Source: Trachythela sp. YZ-2020
Taxonomy: Eukaryota > Cnidaria > Anthozoa > Malacalcyonacea > Clavulariidae
Length of the DNA: 64,000 nucleotides
NCBI GenBank assembly: GCA_016169945.1
Contig: JADLSH010000249.1
Coordinates: 1,426,001 to 1,490,000 of the forward strand
Direction of reading: 5' to 3'
How positions within the stretch are numbered: position 1 is the first letter of the stretch; every line of letters begins with the position of its first letter. The notes beneath the pieces were generated by a model. That model was not told the DNA's origin and searched no databases. It saw nothing but the letters and a program-made list of their open reading frames with translations. Of the stretch, positions 24,993 to 37,430 are shown one piece after another. Both the position numbers and the translations under genes were made by a program.

Positions 24993-25340
24993 CTGAAACA
25001 AAATAAAACACTTGGAAGGATGCATAACGAAAGACTTGCAATTAGTTTTGTAAAACTAAGAAGGCTGTCTGTGCTACACGTGATGGCGCTACAGTATTTT
25101 CACTCATATTTATAGTGCTATGCAAATTCGTATACTAATTTGCATCCTTATATTGCGCTACTTCCGCAGGAAAATTCATTTTCCTTCTTTACTCACTGCG
25201 TTCGCCCGAAGGAAAAACATTTTCCTTCTACATTCGCCATATTAATTACACACACAACGTATACATGGTAGGCGACGTGTGAGCACTTGCCTACCATTCT
25301 GATATTACAAAGAAAGGGCTACTTACGTACAGGCTTATAC
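24993..25340 (-). other. Putative spliceosomal intron containing the internal split repeat
   Basis: Bounded by gtataagc and ttttgtttcag, phase 1 on both sides. Almost the whole 348-bp interval is the internal pair of repeat halves (25052-25293). Confidence 0.6.
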
Positions 25341-25935
25341 CTATTGTGTCCATGCATGAGTTACCTCGAAAAAGCTGATTGTCGCTATGAACAGGAAAGC
25401 GATTAACAAATTCGTTCCTGGATGCCTGGTTGATAGCCTTTGGCTGTCTAGATTTAGCTTTCTTCCGTACTGCCGACGCTTGGGCTTTCTTAATACGTTT
25501 CTCATCGTCTGAATCACTTGCGAGGTCTTCAGCTTCGTATTCTTTTACCGCTAACCACCCAGCGTCGCTTTTGTCAGCAAGTTTTATTTTCTTCTGTCTT
25601 AGATGTAAAGATTTCTGAGCCGTTTCGAGCTTTACCAAAGCCCCTTCGAAGTCTTGGTGTTGCAGTAACTCTGTACTTTCTTCGATTGAGTTTTGTAACT
25701 CGGCGTTGAAACTAAACTGATCCTTGTTGCCGGCAAGCTTGAGTTGTTGACCTGTAGTTTGGCGCTCGACACGCTTAGATCTGCTGTCGGCCTTGGCAGT
25801 AAGATTGGTGGTTAAATTGGAAACCTTTTGGTCAAGATATGATTTGAATCGTTCGAAAACTTGTTCGGTGAGGTTTAGTTGTCCACTAGCAACAGGCGTT
25901 GGTTGTTCGATATCGGTGGGCTCCGTATCTGACAT
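25341..25935 (-). CDS. gag-like exon 1 of the PAT-like element
   Basis: The ATG at 25935 opens a frame rich in Lys, Glu, Gln and Asp with a coiled-coil-like middle (ELLQHQDFEGALVKLE...) and an EAEDLASDSDDEKRIKKA motif, typical in composition of DIRS gag. A donor at 25340 (ATAG then gtataagc) is phase-matched to the acceptor at 24993 and joins gag to the zinc knuckle. A second possible donor, gtaagt at 25326, is stronger in sequence but out of phase. The frame itself stays open to 25291. Confidence 0.7.
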
Positions 25936-27185
25936 ACTAAAACTAAGAAGGCTGTCTGTGCTACACGTGATGGCGCTACAGTATTTTCACTCATATTTAT
26001 AGTGCTATGCAAATTCGTATACTAATTTGCATCCTTATTATTGCGCTACTTCCGCAGGAAAATTCATTTTTATTACTGTTCATAAATATCAATACAGAAG
26101 AAATATGAGACAAAACAAACTTCAAAACAAACTTGAATACAAAACAAGAGTCAAAATTTCCCGCTTATTTGTAATTTTATGCGATATACCGCTGGAATAT
26201 TCCGGGCGCCGTCCAATTATCTCTGCAGATTACTGTTTCCGCTGAAAAATAGCGCGGGCACCGGCAGATTTCGATAATAATTCGCAGTTTTTAGCCAATG
26301 AGAAAACGATAACAGAGTACAATGAATAATAATGTATTACTATTAATGTAGTCCTGTAGAAATCAATCTACTTGTCGGTGATGCATCAATTATTAGTCAT
26401 CAATGAATCAATTGTTAGTCATCAAAATATTTTTGTCTGCCGACTAAAATAGCACTTCTGCCAACTGAAACTCCAAATAGAATTTCTGGGGGGTATGACA
26501 CCCCCCAAACCCCCCCCGTAGGTCCGGCCCTGGAGCTTATAGTCGGTCTCAAAATGTGCAGTCGGTCTCAAGATATTCATTGTTAAATTGGACGCATTAT
26601 GCCACGTAATGCCATGCGAGACTGGCTAAATAGTTTCAGAGACCGACTTCAGTCGTTGCATTAATTAAAATATAAAGTTTGCCGAATATCCTGTTTCAAT
26701 CTTTGTCAGTGTAAAGCGTTCTTCTAGAATGTCATATCACTCATACTGTATGTGGCGTGCGTATGTTGAATATTTACAGAAGCACTGAAGCACTGTAAAT
26801 GCTAAAACAAACTACTTTGAAATAGAACCATAATATTGCCATTTGCCTGTTGCCACAACTGCTATAATCTACATATTAAATACTTTATTGCAAACTTATT
26901 TTACAGGAAGCTAAACTTATTCTTATCCAGAAAAACTACATTGTTTTTGCGATATAATTAAAATTTTTTTACTGATTTCCACCCACAAATTGGAATAAAA
27001 TATTTGTTCAGAACGCAGGAAATCGTGTCTACGAGATCCTAGATTTCAAAATTTCCCCGGATTCCCCCGGACCCCCTGAGAATGGGTGTCCTACTGTATC
27101 AGTCGTCCTATTCTGCTGGATCTGCCCCTGTGTACATGAGTTCAGTACTCGAGGAAGAACACTGCCGTTGCGATCGCGCCGTCGT

Positions 27186-27261
27186 GCATTCCATATGATG
27201 AAATATTATGTCATCCATTGCCAGATCCCCTCTCCACCTTACGTGTCGCCCCTATGACGAT
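27186..27261 (-). pseudogene. Decayed copy of the terminal MAM exon (unit 4)
   Basis: Same acceptor and same 5-bp frame-shifting loss as in units 1-3. Confidence 0.85.
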
Positions 27262-28305
27262 CTATAAAATATAATAACGGAAGATTATTGGGAGTTATAA
27301 ACCTAGACCGGGGGTATTACAATTACAATTATTTGTCCCTCAGGGTAATTTTTTGTGGAATACTCCGAGTGGAAGGTCTATATGATATAAATGATATATT
27401 ATACCGAACATTAATATTGTATGGTTACTATTTGTACGTATTAGATGCTACTAAAAATCAGATAGCATCCCTTCTAATTATTTAATGACTTTCAATGTTA
27501 AAACACAACTTTCAGAGGAGTTTTCATACGAATCGGATATTCAAAGTCGAATCTGCCGCTGTAGCGTGGTATTCGACGTCGTCGAACCATGGGTATGAGT
27601 TGGCCTTGGGATGATATATTCGCTGAAAAATATCGTGGTCATGTTGTACAAACCAAGTTCTCTTATTGGACAAGTTTAGTGTCCAATGGACCAAATGCAC
27701 GGGGAAAAATGCCTCACTTTCTTTTTAAAACGTCTTCAAACTTTACCAGACAAAATTATGTACTTGACATATAAAGGATCCCAAACAATTAATCTCAACA
27801 ATAATACGCTAAAAAGGTTATCAGTTGGGTTAAGGTTGGGTTAACGTCCGGCTTCGTTTTTAACACAATAGATACTAAATCAAGTTCTATTTTCAGATCA
27901 GTGATTTTCTCCCGGTTGACTTTGCAGAGGAATGGGTTCTAGCTTCAGTTGGGTTAAGGTCAACCTCGTACTCAGGACTACTGAGCTTGTGTTAAGGTCA
28001 GTGAATAAGTAAAATATGAAAAGTCATTACAGATCACAAAGCTGAATATTTTCATTTCAAAACTAAATTTAAATGGAGTATATATGACAATAATTATATA
28101 GTTTTACTGATTAAATGAAATCAAGTAGATTTTACGTCATTTACATTATAACGATGGAAAGATCTGTTCGTTTCGGGCCAGTTCCATATCCATTATGCGT
28201 TCTCTGTCTACATAGGAGACTGAGTTTCGCATAAAATATCTACTTTTTGGCATCACCTATATAGCAGCTAACACCTGGCGTGTACTATTACCAGGTCACA
28301 GTTGA

Positions 28306-30021
28306 TTACATGAATATTATACTTAAGTCCTCCCACTTGTCATTGGTGTGGACAAATGCTACAGGACCAGCTGGATGCGAAAAAAGCTTTGCATGCTTTA
28401 TCGATCTGTTTGTTGGTAAATACAAACATTCATATTCATTATTTTCAGAGTAACTAAAGATGTAGTATGCCTCTGATGTTCCAAAAGTGGGCTGTTTTAC
28501 TATCAGGATTTCAATTTTTGACGTAGCATAGTTGTATGTCGCCCCAAGCACCTTATACGGCACATTTATTGTTCTCTTTAACTCCCCTTCTTTAGTGTAA
28601 AACAGCACATTATCAGTTGAATTTTTACTTGAAAGCATAACTACTTCATTCTTGTCAGTGACACATTTCAAGTAAATGTCGTTCCCTGATTTATAGCTTG
28701 AATTTTGCTCAAGAGGCAAGTGAGATTTTAAATTGCCCTTGCTGTCGCAGACATAAAAATGATCGTCATGCCAGGCGAAGATTACAATATCGCAATCATT
28801 GTTTACCACACAGTTCATGGTGCGATGGCTATTTTCAAGGAAGTCTAACACACGTTCGTATTGCTCATTGCCACTGGAATCGAAAACGAACAGAACACCC
28901 AAATAGTTATTACTAGTGCAATCTTTAAAACTTATAATAACGAAAACATTATCGTAACGATCGATGGCTATCGCCATTACTTCTTGGTTGTTACCAGTAC
29001 GGTTTACTGTAGCTTGTCGAAGTTCACAAAACGTTTTTATGTCTCCTGTTCTGTTGAAAATATTTATACGGTTGCCACACCTAGATAAAGCTAACCCTTT
29101 GCTATTTACGCACCAACGCCGCAAATCTATTTCGGTTGTAATGACTTGATTTTCTGGGAGTTGAAATTCTTCCTTGTCAAAAATCTCCTTGACAACATGA
29201 ATGTCAAGAAGTAGCGGGTGGATCGTTTCGCCTCTGGTAGGCAGGTGTATTCTGGGCCAGTTTCTGACGTCAGGTAACTCGCCAGAAAACCTCGCAACAA
29301 ATTCTGATGTAGCAAAGTTCAAAGAGAGTACAGATTTCACGGTTTCTAATCGTGAATCTTTGTAAACCTTGGATTTTAACCCGCCTTTGAAATATCTGGA
29401 AAATGTTTCTCCGATTGCTGGTAGATTATGAAGCTCTTCCAAAAACAACATGCAACCAGCGGCCGCTGCTTTTGTGTCTTGAAGACATTCCAAAATCTTC
29501 GAGACTACACGAAGTTTTGCTGCCATGATTCTATCTGGCAAGCTCAAGGCTTCGTTACAGAATGCTTCGGTAGCTTTGTCGAATGCGACTTTGAATCGTT
29601 CTCTTGCAGACAGAAGGCGACCATTTGATGTGTCGTTTAGATTTTGAATGGCGTCTGAGAGTGCGATGGCTTCGTTCAGAACTCCAGACTCGCTTTCGTT
29701 TCTTGCTGTTGTTGTTGTTTTACTTCCGCCATGTTGGGCACCGTTTGCTTCATCTTTACTTATCTCTTCGTCTTTTGCTTCGTCAAGTGCGAGATTGAGT
29801 GTAACTACACCGTCTCTCAGAAAGCAATAACTTGCGCGTAAATCTTTTCGAGAGAGTCCATCGATTTTGGTATTGATATCGTTAAGGTCTTCGATTATTA
29901 CATCCCGCAATTTTTCATCGGTCGTATCGCCGTCTTTGAGTTTGTCTGCCGCTGAGCTGCGAGCTTTATTCAACACTAAGCCTAAAGCTGTACTTATAAT
30001 ACTCGCAATCACAGATAACAT
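28306..30021 (-). CDS. Intronless helical/propeller-like protein, copy 4
   Basis: 571 aa from the ATG at 30021. It is identical to copy 3 except for Glu to Asp in FLR(E/D)GVV, although a large retrotransposon lies between the two copies. Its non-coding flanks share several variants with unit 1 (for example gctgaatattttc rather than gctgaaaattttc). This coding/flank mosaic suggests gene conversion between units. Confidence 0.8.
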   Translation of the reverse strand: MLSVIASIISTALGLVLNKARSSAADKLKDGDTTDEKLRDVIIEDLNDINTKIDGLSRKDLRASYCFLRDGVVTLNLALDEAKDEEISKDEANGAQHGGSKTTTTARNESESGVLNEAIALSDAIQNLNDTSNGRLLSARERFKVAFDKATEAFCNEALSLPDRIMAAKLRVVSKILECLQDTKAAAAGCMLFLEELHNLPAIGETFSRYFKGGLKSKVYKDSRLETVKSVLSLNFATSEFVARFSGELPDVRNWPRIHLPTRGETIHPLLLDIHVVKEIFDKEEFQLPENQVITTEIDLRRWCVNSKGLALSRCGNRINIFNRTGDIKTFCELRQATVNRTGNNQEVMAIAIDRYDNVFVIISFKDCTSNNYLGVLFVFDSSGNEQYERVLDFLENSHRTMNCVVNNDCDIVIFAWHDDHFYVCDSKGNLKSHLPLEQNSSYKSGNDIYLKCVTDKNEVVMLSSKNSTDNVLFYTKEGELKRTINVPYKVLGATYNYATSKIEILIVKQPTFGTSEAYYIFSYSENNEYECLYLPTNRSIKHAKLFSHPAGPVAFVHTNDKWEDLSIIFM

Positions 30022-32189
30022 ACTTGAATAAGCCAAACAGCAAATGTATATTGCATGTAGAACTATAGGAACGGAGTATAGACAACTGATGCTTAAGATG
30101 ATATACTAATGCACATTACGTAACGGTATAAAAATCTTACAGGTATTTTCCCTGTAGAATACCCCCCACCGCGACTTGTCATGAGCAAATAAACAAGAGT
30201 ACGTAGTATTCAATGTTTCGATGTACGGCTGTTTCTCGAAACATTAATAGCTTATAGCTAGGATAGCTTATAAGATGTTCTGAATGAAGCTAACTGATAT
30301 GATTACTGGCATCTCGGAAAATGACATTTTATAAAATATCTTAGCTGACAGCTGAAACTGAATAATTTATATGGCAGCTGATTTTCGAAAATTGACCGTT
30401 TTCAGTATATATTTAAATATTGTACTGCACTGTAAATCTCCTGAGAAAGACCATTCCCTTGAAACGTCAAAATATTCATACATCTTTTTCAAGTAGTTCA
30501 TTCAGGTTTTCGGTAAATTAACTTCTATTTATTCAAATTTATGTGCTAGCTGTGCGCAAAGAGCGCCTGTGTAAATTTGGTGCTATAAAAATGAATCATT
30601 ATTCATGGCGAGTTTTGAGCAATTCAAATGTATTCTTTGCTTCAAAGTCCCTTCAAATAAAGCGATATCAATTTCTTGGACAGCAAGGAGAACATACGTA
30701 GAGTTCGACGTCCTTCCCTTCTCCATTTTACCCTCAAATACTCGCTCAAATAGCATCTGCAAACCAGCCTTCATTTTTAATACAGTAGATACTAAATCCA
30801 GTTCTATATCCAGATCAGTTTTATTACCTGGTAAGATAAACCAATACTCAATAGGTATACTCACTTCAGATACTGTAAGGCTATCCCAAATCAGTTTATT
30901 CTAAATACATTCGCTACATGCACAAAAACATTGCAACATTGTTGATTTAATAGTTGATAATCAATTTACTAAGGCCTGCTCTGGGATCTTAACTCGCCTT
31001 AACTCGCCGCGAGATAATGCGAGTTTAGGCGATTTAAGAAAAAACACAACTTTTAGGTAATGCGTTTTAAGGCGTTTTAGGGCGATTTAAGAAAAAATAC
31101 ATGGTAATTAAATATGCAAGTATAGTACTTTAAGCAAAATACAGTAATAACACATAATTAATAGTGCATAGTAAATATATTTTGAAAGAGCACCACTCCC
31201 CCCCTCACACCCCCAGGGGGTCTGGTTAGACTGTCATGTAAACAAGACCCAGTTGAAACTTAATTATTATTAATTAGCTTGTTATTTTGCCGTATTACTA
31301 ATTTTAAGGTTATACCACCAAATTGCTGGAATTAATACAATGAAGAACATAAACCAGTATATAATATGTATTTTTAAATTGAATTGCATACTAATACCTA
31401 TTACTAAGTTCAGTCCTGGACCCGCAATCAATTGGAAATCTAAAAAATCAGGGTTGTGGCTGGAATGTAGGAACGAGAAGATTTAGTGCATCCCATGGGG
31501 TTGCTATCCTATATTTTGAGAATTTCCAAATGCATGAATGCCTTGTCAATATCTTGGAAATTCCAAGGGTACAGAATATATTAAAACTGTGACCATGCAT
31601 GTTCCAATGTGGCAATACATTGTAGTTTAATATTCAAACGAATTTACATATGTGTTAAACTTACCAAATAAGCTTGAATTTACGTTGCAAATATAGTATT
31701 TCATTTCCATGTGTTCATTTAATAAGTAAAACTCAACATTGATTGGTATTTATTTTAATTCCCCTCAATATATAAAGTGCAGTATTTATAAAAATTCACT
31801 AATGTTAAAATTTAGTTTATATAAAGTTTCCCAGACTTGAATAATAAATTTCCGCTGGATAGCCTGAGAGAAGGCTCCCTCCCCGCAGTGGCTAACATGA
31901 AGTATTTAACTGAATTAATGAAAATGCCAGGTTTTGTTATCGACCCAAGATCGTACGCTAAAAATGTTAAACCTCGGTTATTAAAACGATCATGGATCTT
32001 TATATAAGACGATATGAACCGGACAATGCTGACTATAAAAGTTTACCAGGATCATGCTGTGGTTTATCAATATATGTAAGTTTGAACACTGTTGATATAA
32101 AATATTAAATGTTGTGCACTACAGGCACTGCAATTCAGCACTTGTATATAAGGCCGTCGGAATTATTAAAAGTATCAGTTTACCGTCAC

Positions 32190-34915
32190 TTAAAGTGCTT
32201 ATGAACGCAAAATGGGTTTTTATTGATTCGGATAAGGCGTGAAAAGTTAGTTAGTAAGTTCTAGATTAGTTTTTGGCTTAGACTTTTAGTTTCGGAGATA
32301 TAAAGGCTCAAACAGGCAAATTTTGCCATTTTCTGAAAAAAAGTAGCGCGACCAAAATATCACCAAGGGGCCTGGATCCCAGGAACCCAACTTTGATAAA
32401 CAACTAAGAAATATATGGCGAAGATATCGATATCTTGTGTTTTTTTGCATATTTTGTCTAAACGATGTTTCGTTTGTGCGTGATCTTACACAGAAAGTAC
32501 CAACAGTAATATATCTAGCTATCTGACACCTTTTTTGGATGATAAATCACCTATTGCGGCTTTAAACCGATAGAAAAGAGGGCACCGAAACTCATCGATC
32601 TGAGACATTTGGTGGCAAATACAGGCCATAGTTATCGACCTATAAACAAAGACAAATGTACCCAGTTGTCCCAACATAGGACAGGAATCAACATACAGGT
32701 AAGCTGTGATTTTAACAAATGCAATGATGTCTATTCGCGCGTATGAACTTTGGATATTTAACGTTGAATCATGTCACCTAAATGTGCATATTATTTGCTT
32801 AGTATACAATGTCATTGAAACCAGTATGGATGAAAGGTTCTGCGCCGGACATATCCGGTGTACAACGGTGTTTGTTGACGCACAAATCGATCGAAGTGCT
32901 TCTACCTCTGAGAGATTACATACTGCTGTTATAGAATAATATATCATATATGTTTCAATGTGGAAATTATCACAACTTTAATGCCTTTATGGTATTTAAC
33001 TAATATAAATTAATAGGCCATTCTACTTTTAGACTTCAACCTACTTTATATGTGGACTTTCAGTGTCTTGTATTATCCTACACATGTGGTCAATGTCAAA
33101 TGTTTTATATGACAGTGAGATACTGATGATATATGTTTAATTGATACATGTATTTGGCACAAAGTTGATCACCAAGTGCTGCACTGTCCCACTAGTGGAA
33201 CCACCTTAACCTGAGTATCAGGCATTTCTACGGTTAGGCCTTGGTCCCTAAGCCACCTATGTTGAAGAACCTTAGGGAGGCTAACAGAAAATTCCCTAAA
33301 TAGAGAGATACACTTCAACATTGTATAGCCCATTAAACTATTTGTTTGTGATTTCATCTAGATTATCAGTGAAGTAAACTGGAACCATCAGTGAAAGATG
33401 AATTAACATTTTTAATTAAATATTTATTAAACATCTTTATCAATATATGTTGCAGTGTGACTCTATTGTCTCTTGGGGGCAAGTTCACTTTTAATAGCTC
33501 AGCCCCTTGATCGATTGGATCGGCTTAACCCATTAATTGGCAAATTTTACTCATCAGTGGTAGAGTACTGCCAATTAATGGGTTAACTGCGCTTGATTGG
33601 ATCGGCTAAACTTTAGCTGCTTTTGGGTAATGGGTTACCTAGAAAAGAGCCAGACTCCCACTATGGAAGAACTTTACCCATCTGGAAGGAGAGATTCCAC
33701 TTCTAAAATGTGCAAGGACATCTGGTACGGGAGGGGGTCAACATCCATTTTCCTCCATGGGGAGGAAGTCAGTTTATCTGCACAGAGAAGCACCTTTCTG
33801 AGTTACTTAAATCAGCTATGTGGGCATGCCAAGAAAGTTGGATGTGTGTACACTAGGAGTAAAGCAAACATCACTCTCACACCAGACATCTAATGTGAAA
33901 GTTGAAGCATGCTTGCTCTGCCCACACAAGCAAAGCTACTGTAATAGAAAGTATGAAGTTTTACAGATCACATACTGGCCTTATGGCTTATTTATTAAAT
34001 GAGATATATTTCCCCACTAAAACATTCTCAAAAGATGAATATTATTCTAAGCCTATTTATGTGGCAATTAATGTTTAGTGTTGTCACAATAATTCCATAT
34101 ATCTATATATCCAGTTTATGATATCTGTGTATTGATCATCTTTAATTTACATGGACAAAGATGACAATCTGTCAACCAATCTTCCTATGAAAGGTTCTGT
34201 GAGAATATACATCATGGGGGCCAATTTCATTAGATTGTGGGTTGGCCAGTTGCAGTTATTATTCTTGAAAATGTCCAAATTTTGGGCAAATTTGAATGTA
34301 AAATTTGTAGGGAAACAAGCTTCCTTGCTAAAGTGAGAACCAACTTTAAAGCAGGTGTAGAAATGAAATGCAACCGATTCCCATGTCCATGAAGGCATGA
34401 AGACTATAAAATGCAGTAAAAGGTTTAAGTTCCATTCCAACAAACTTTTAACCCTTGCATTCGTTCATTTATTTCTTCTTTCGAAAGAATTTTATAAGCA
34501 AGAGGCATCTATGTCCCAGAATTTATAGACATAAGTTACTGTCATCAAGTGTCATGGTCGTCTCCACGATTGACTTTGAAATCGCATTTAAATCCATTCC
34601 TTCGTCTATATTCCACGATTGACGATGCAAACCACTAGAAGGGTTACTTTACACACTCAAAAATGTGTTTGAGTTCAAAAATGTGTTTTTTTCCTCAAGA
34701 AATAGCCGACTTTTCAAGATGATTTATCCAAATGTAATTGTTTTTATAGTAAAATTAAATACACACGTTCCTGGGACCCAGTCCCCCGGAAGACGCTACT
34801 TTTTTTCCAAAATAGCGACTTTGAGCCTTTATATCTCCGAAACTAAAAGTCTAAGCCAAAAACTAATCTAGAACTTATTAACTAACTTTTTATGTTCATA
34901 AGCACTTTAAAATTT
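32190..34915. repeat. Inverted repeat pair inside the 5.1-kb element
   Basis: About 150 bp near 32200-32395 (containing agttctagattagttttt and the following gene-poor sequence) is repeated in inverse orientation near 34760-34915. The arms enclose about 2.4 kb. This may mark a second element nested in the first. No target duplication was identified. Confidence 0.65.
33523..33586. repeat. Short hairpin
   Basis: ttaacccattaattggca is followed about 27 bp later by its exact inverse, tgccaattaatgggttaa. Confidence 0.8.
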
Positions 34916-36959
34916 CGAAAGTTGATAAGCCCTCTACCCTGTAATTTATAGGCCCCGCACTATTTTCAATAAAGGAAAACGAAACAATTTATGAATTGTT
35001 CTGGAAGTTCATATCACAATATTGGCATATTAATTATACTTATCGAAATAGATAAAATGTTGAAAACAGACTGATTCTTGCCATGCTGACTTTTTTCTGT
35101 TTGAATATAAGGGTTCCTATGTCATATTATATACCTATAAGCTTGATAGTATGTAACTTATGCACCAGTCATGGAAAGCCTCGCACCCCCCTATCCGGGA
35201 CATGCCGGGAAATAGCGGGGATTTATTTGCAGATTAGCCTATCTGTTATGCCTGGGTACCTATGTAGGGCATTAGACAGCGTATGTTAGATATGTGTCAT
35301 GATGGCCAGGGATTATGGGCTGGGAATCAGTGGGAATTCGTCTGTTCGAGATGTATTATTAAGCCTTGTTCATCGACATTTACCCTATATACTCTATAGA
35401 CATTGTTTTACTAAAAATAGCGTTTACAGGATAATGTATTATTTGATTTTGTGTAAATTGCAAGATAAGGCTAACAGACTATTTACCTACTTTGGCAAAG
35501 TTTTGACAAACTCTGGATTGCATGTTTGGCCTCCAATGATCAAAATTGGGGAAATTTTAGAATAGTTTGTTGAATTTTAAAAGCAATTATTATTGTAGCC
35601 TTCATTTTTGGTGCCCGGGTAGCGGGGGACTTTAGTCATGTTTAGACTAGTAAGAAGGCCATGTATAGGTTGGGGATTAGAATGATTTAGGACACAACCT
35701 TTATCTAATGTCCGCTGTTCCCTGGGTAGGGGGGTGCATGGCTTTCCAATTACTAGTGCATTACTGTGTTTCGGCTTTTATCAATAAGCATGTAACTTCC
35801 CTTGTTTCGGCTAAGCCCCCTCTCTCCGGCAAGCCCCCTCGGATAAGCGCCCTCCTAATCTTATCTGAAATAAACAACCAGAACCCCCCTCTCCTGGGGA
35901 AAGGATGTTTACACTGTATATAGTATTTACTATTTTCAGCATTTTAATTTGGTTGGCGAGTTTAGGCGATTTAGTGCGAGTTTAAGCGATTTAAGAGAAT
36001 TGTTGCCAATTTTTATCCGCGATTTAAGGCGAGTTAGGGCGATTTAAGGCGAGTTAAGATCCCAGAGCAGGCCTTTACTAATTGGAGAAACCTACAAATT
36101 ACAAAATTTACAATGCCAATGGTAATACAAAAAAATTACAAACTACAATAATAGTATTTCTATTCTTTTCTATTCTATATGTCAATATTTACATTAAAGA
36201 AAGCGATTTTATTCATTTAGTCCAAAATACGGTTTTGTTTCTGCGACAGCAGAATACCACAAAGACTATTTTAAATATGACTACTAAATTCCATATATGT
36301 CGTAATACGATAATATAAACTTTGCAGTTCTAACAATTAGGCGTAAGAAAATGTTATATATGATCAATTAGTAATTGGCATAAATTATATTGTGCACACA
36401 TAGATTATAACAATTTTTATGTCAACTTTGTTCTGCTGTAAAACGTACAAAAATTTTGTAAAAGATCGTTCATTATTCATTAATTATATGCATAGGGTAT
36501 AGTATCGAATACTGGTTCGGATGCATTTTTTTACTAAACGTACGTTCACACGCTGCGATATGTCGTGCCGAGTTTAGGTTTTGCTGAACGATAATGAAGA
36601 ATATTTTTAGTTGACGATGTCGTTAGACATGTATTTTTCAAATATCATTAAAGTGCATCTAATTAATCGGTCCGATAAATCGCAGCGTGTAAACGTACCT
36701 TAAATCGAAGATTGGGTGAGGAGTTACAACCACTAGCGTTTGTACCCAATTAGCAATCTCGTTATTAATCTTGTATGGTGTTTACAAGTGTATACATCTG
36801 ACATTATCTTTGAAATTTGATTGGGACAGGGTGCAAAACCGCATGAATTATTCAAGAGGTTCACTAAACAACCGCTTTCGCTTTCTCTTCGCTTCCAACT
36901 CCCCAATGCTTAGAAAAGTATGATTACATATAGTTCAAATTTAATATTCATTCAAACAT

Positions 36960-37430
36960 GGAGCCTGTTCATATGAGCCTAGTTGGCCGGGAACCTCACC
37001 CAGGTAGGATGAATTATTTCTGTGTTCATATGACTGTTTTTCCCATCTAATATCCCACCTCGGTGGGACGAAATTACGAAAACATGCCGCCTTATCTTTT
37101 GTCGGTGTATTACGACTTCTAATAATGGTCTTTGCTTAAATCTATTAATGTTTATTCTTCCTGTTTATATTTTACAACTACGTCGTGGAATACTGAATAG
37201 GTCAAAATCGGGAAAAAATGTCCATCCCGGACAGGTGGGATGAAGCATTCATATGGAAAATTTTATCCCACTTGACTGAGATCCACTTAGAACAAGGTGA
37301 GATCTCGCCTAACCGGGCTGGCTTGTCTCTCACGCATATGAACACACAATTTCTATATTCCTTAATAAGGACATGTGGATCTCACTCGGGTGAGTTTCCC
37401 GATTAACTGGGCTCATATGAACAGCGGCTC
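36960..37430. mobile_element. Full-length MITE with TTCATATGAGCC terminal inverted repeats (unit 5)
   Basis: Both termini are present, as in unit 4. Internal small deletions relative to the unit 4 copy break the open frame seen in the other units. Confidence 0.75.

Larger units (their letters stand above)
21222..26071 (-). mobile_element. PAT/DIRS-type tyrosine-recombinase retrotransposon with split direct repeats
   Basis: About 4.85 kb, transcribed on the minus strand: gag, reverse transcriptase, RNase H, methyltransferase-like region, tyrosine recombinase. No LTRs. Instead, one repeat half at the left end (about 21223-21332) recurs internally at 25176-25293. The half at the right end (about 25938-26071) recurs internally at 25052-25170. 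The two internal halves are adjacent, giving the layout expected of a circle junction. Split direct repeats plus the DIRS-type region after RNase H point to the PAT group. No target duplication is apparent, as expected for recombinase integration; a short T run is shared at both junctions. Confidence 0.88.
18300..30275. repeat. Tandem array unit 4, interrupted by transposons
   Basis: The unit start at 18300 and the gene half (26166-30275) match units 1-3. Between them it keeps about 550 bp missing from units 1-3 (20290-20910, shared with unit 5), then a hairpin element and the PAT-like retrotransposon. Unit sequence resumes near 26166 with the bases that follow the deletion junction in units 1-3. 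Confidence 0.93.
30973..36073. mobile_element. 5.1-kb terminal-inverted-repeat element with 8-bp target duplication
   Basis: Starts GGCCTGCTCTGGGATCTT and ends with the exact inverse. About 30 bp of the terminal repeat is identical, followed by subterminal CTCGCC/TTAA repeats. TTTACTAA flanks both sides (30965-30972 and 36074-36081), while units 1-4 have a single TTTACTAA, giving natural empty sites. An 8-bp duplication fits hAT, P, Merlin or Zisupton-like elements; the terminal bases do not settle which. Open frames inside (33597-33893, 34147-34443, 35299-35565 and others) are short and match no transposase I know, so it is probably non-autonomous. Confidence 0.88.
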
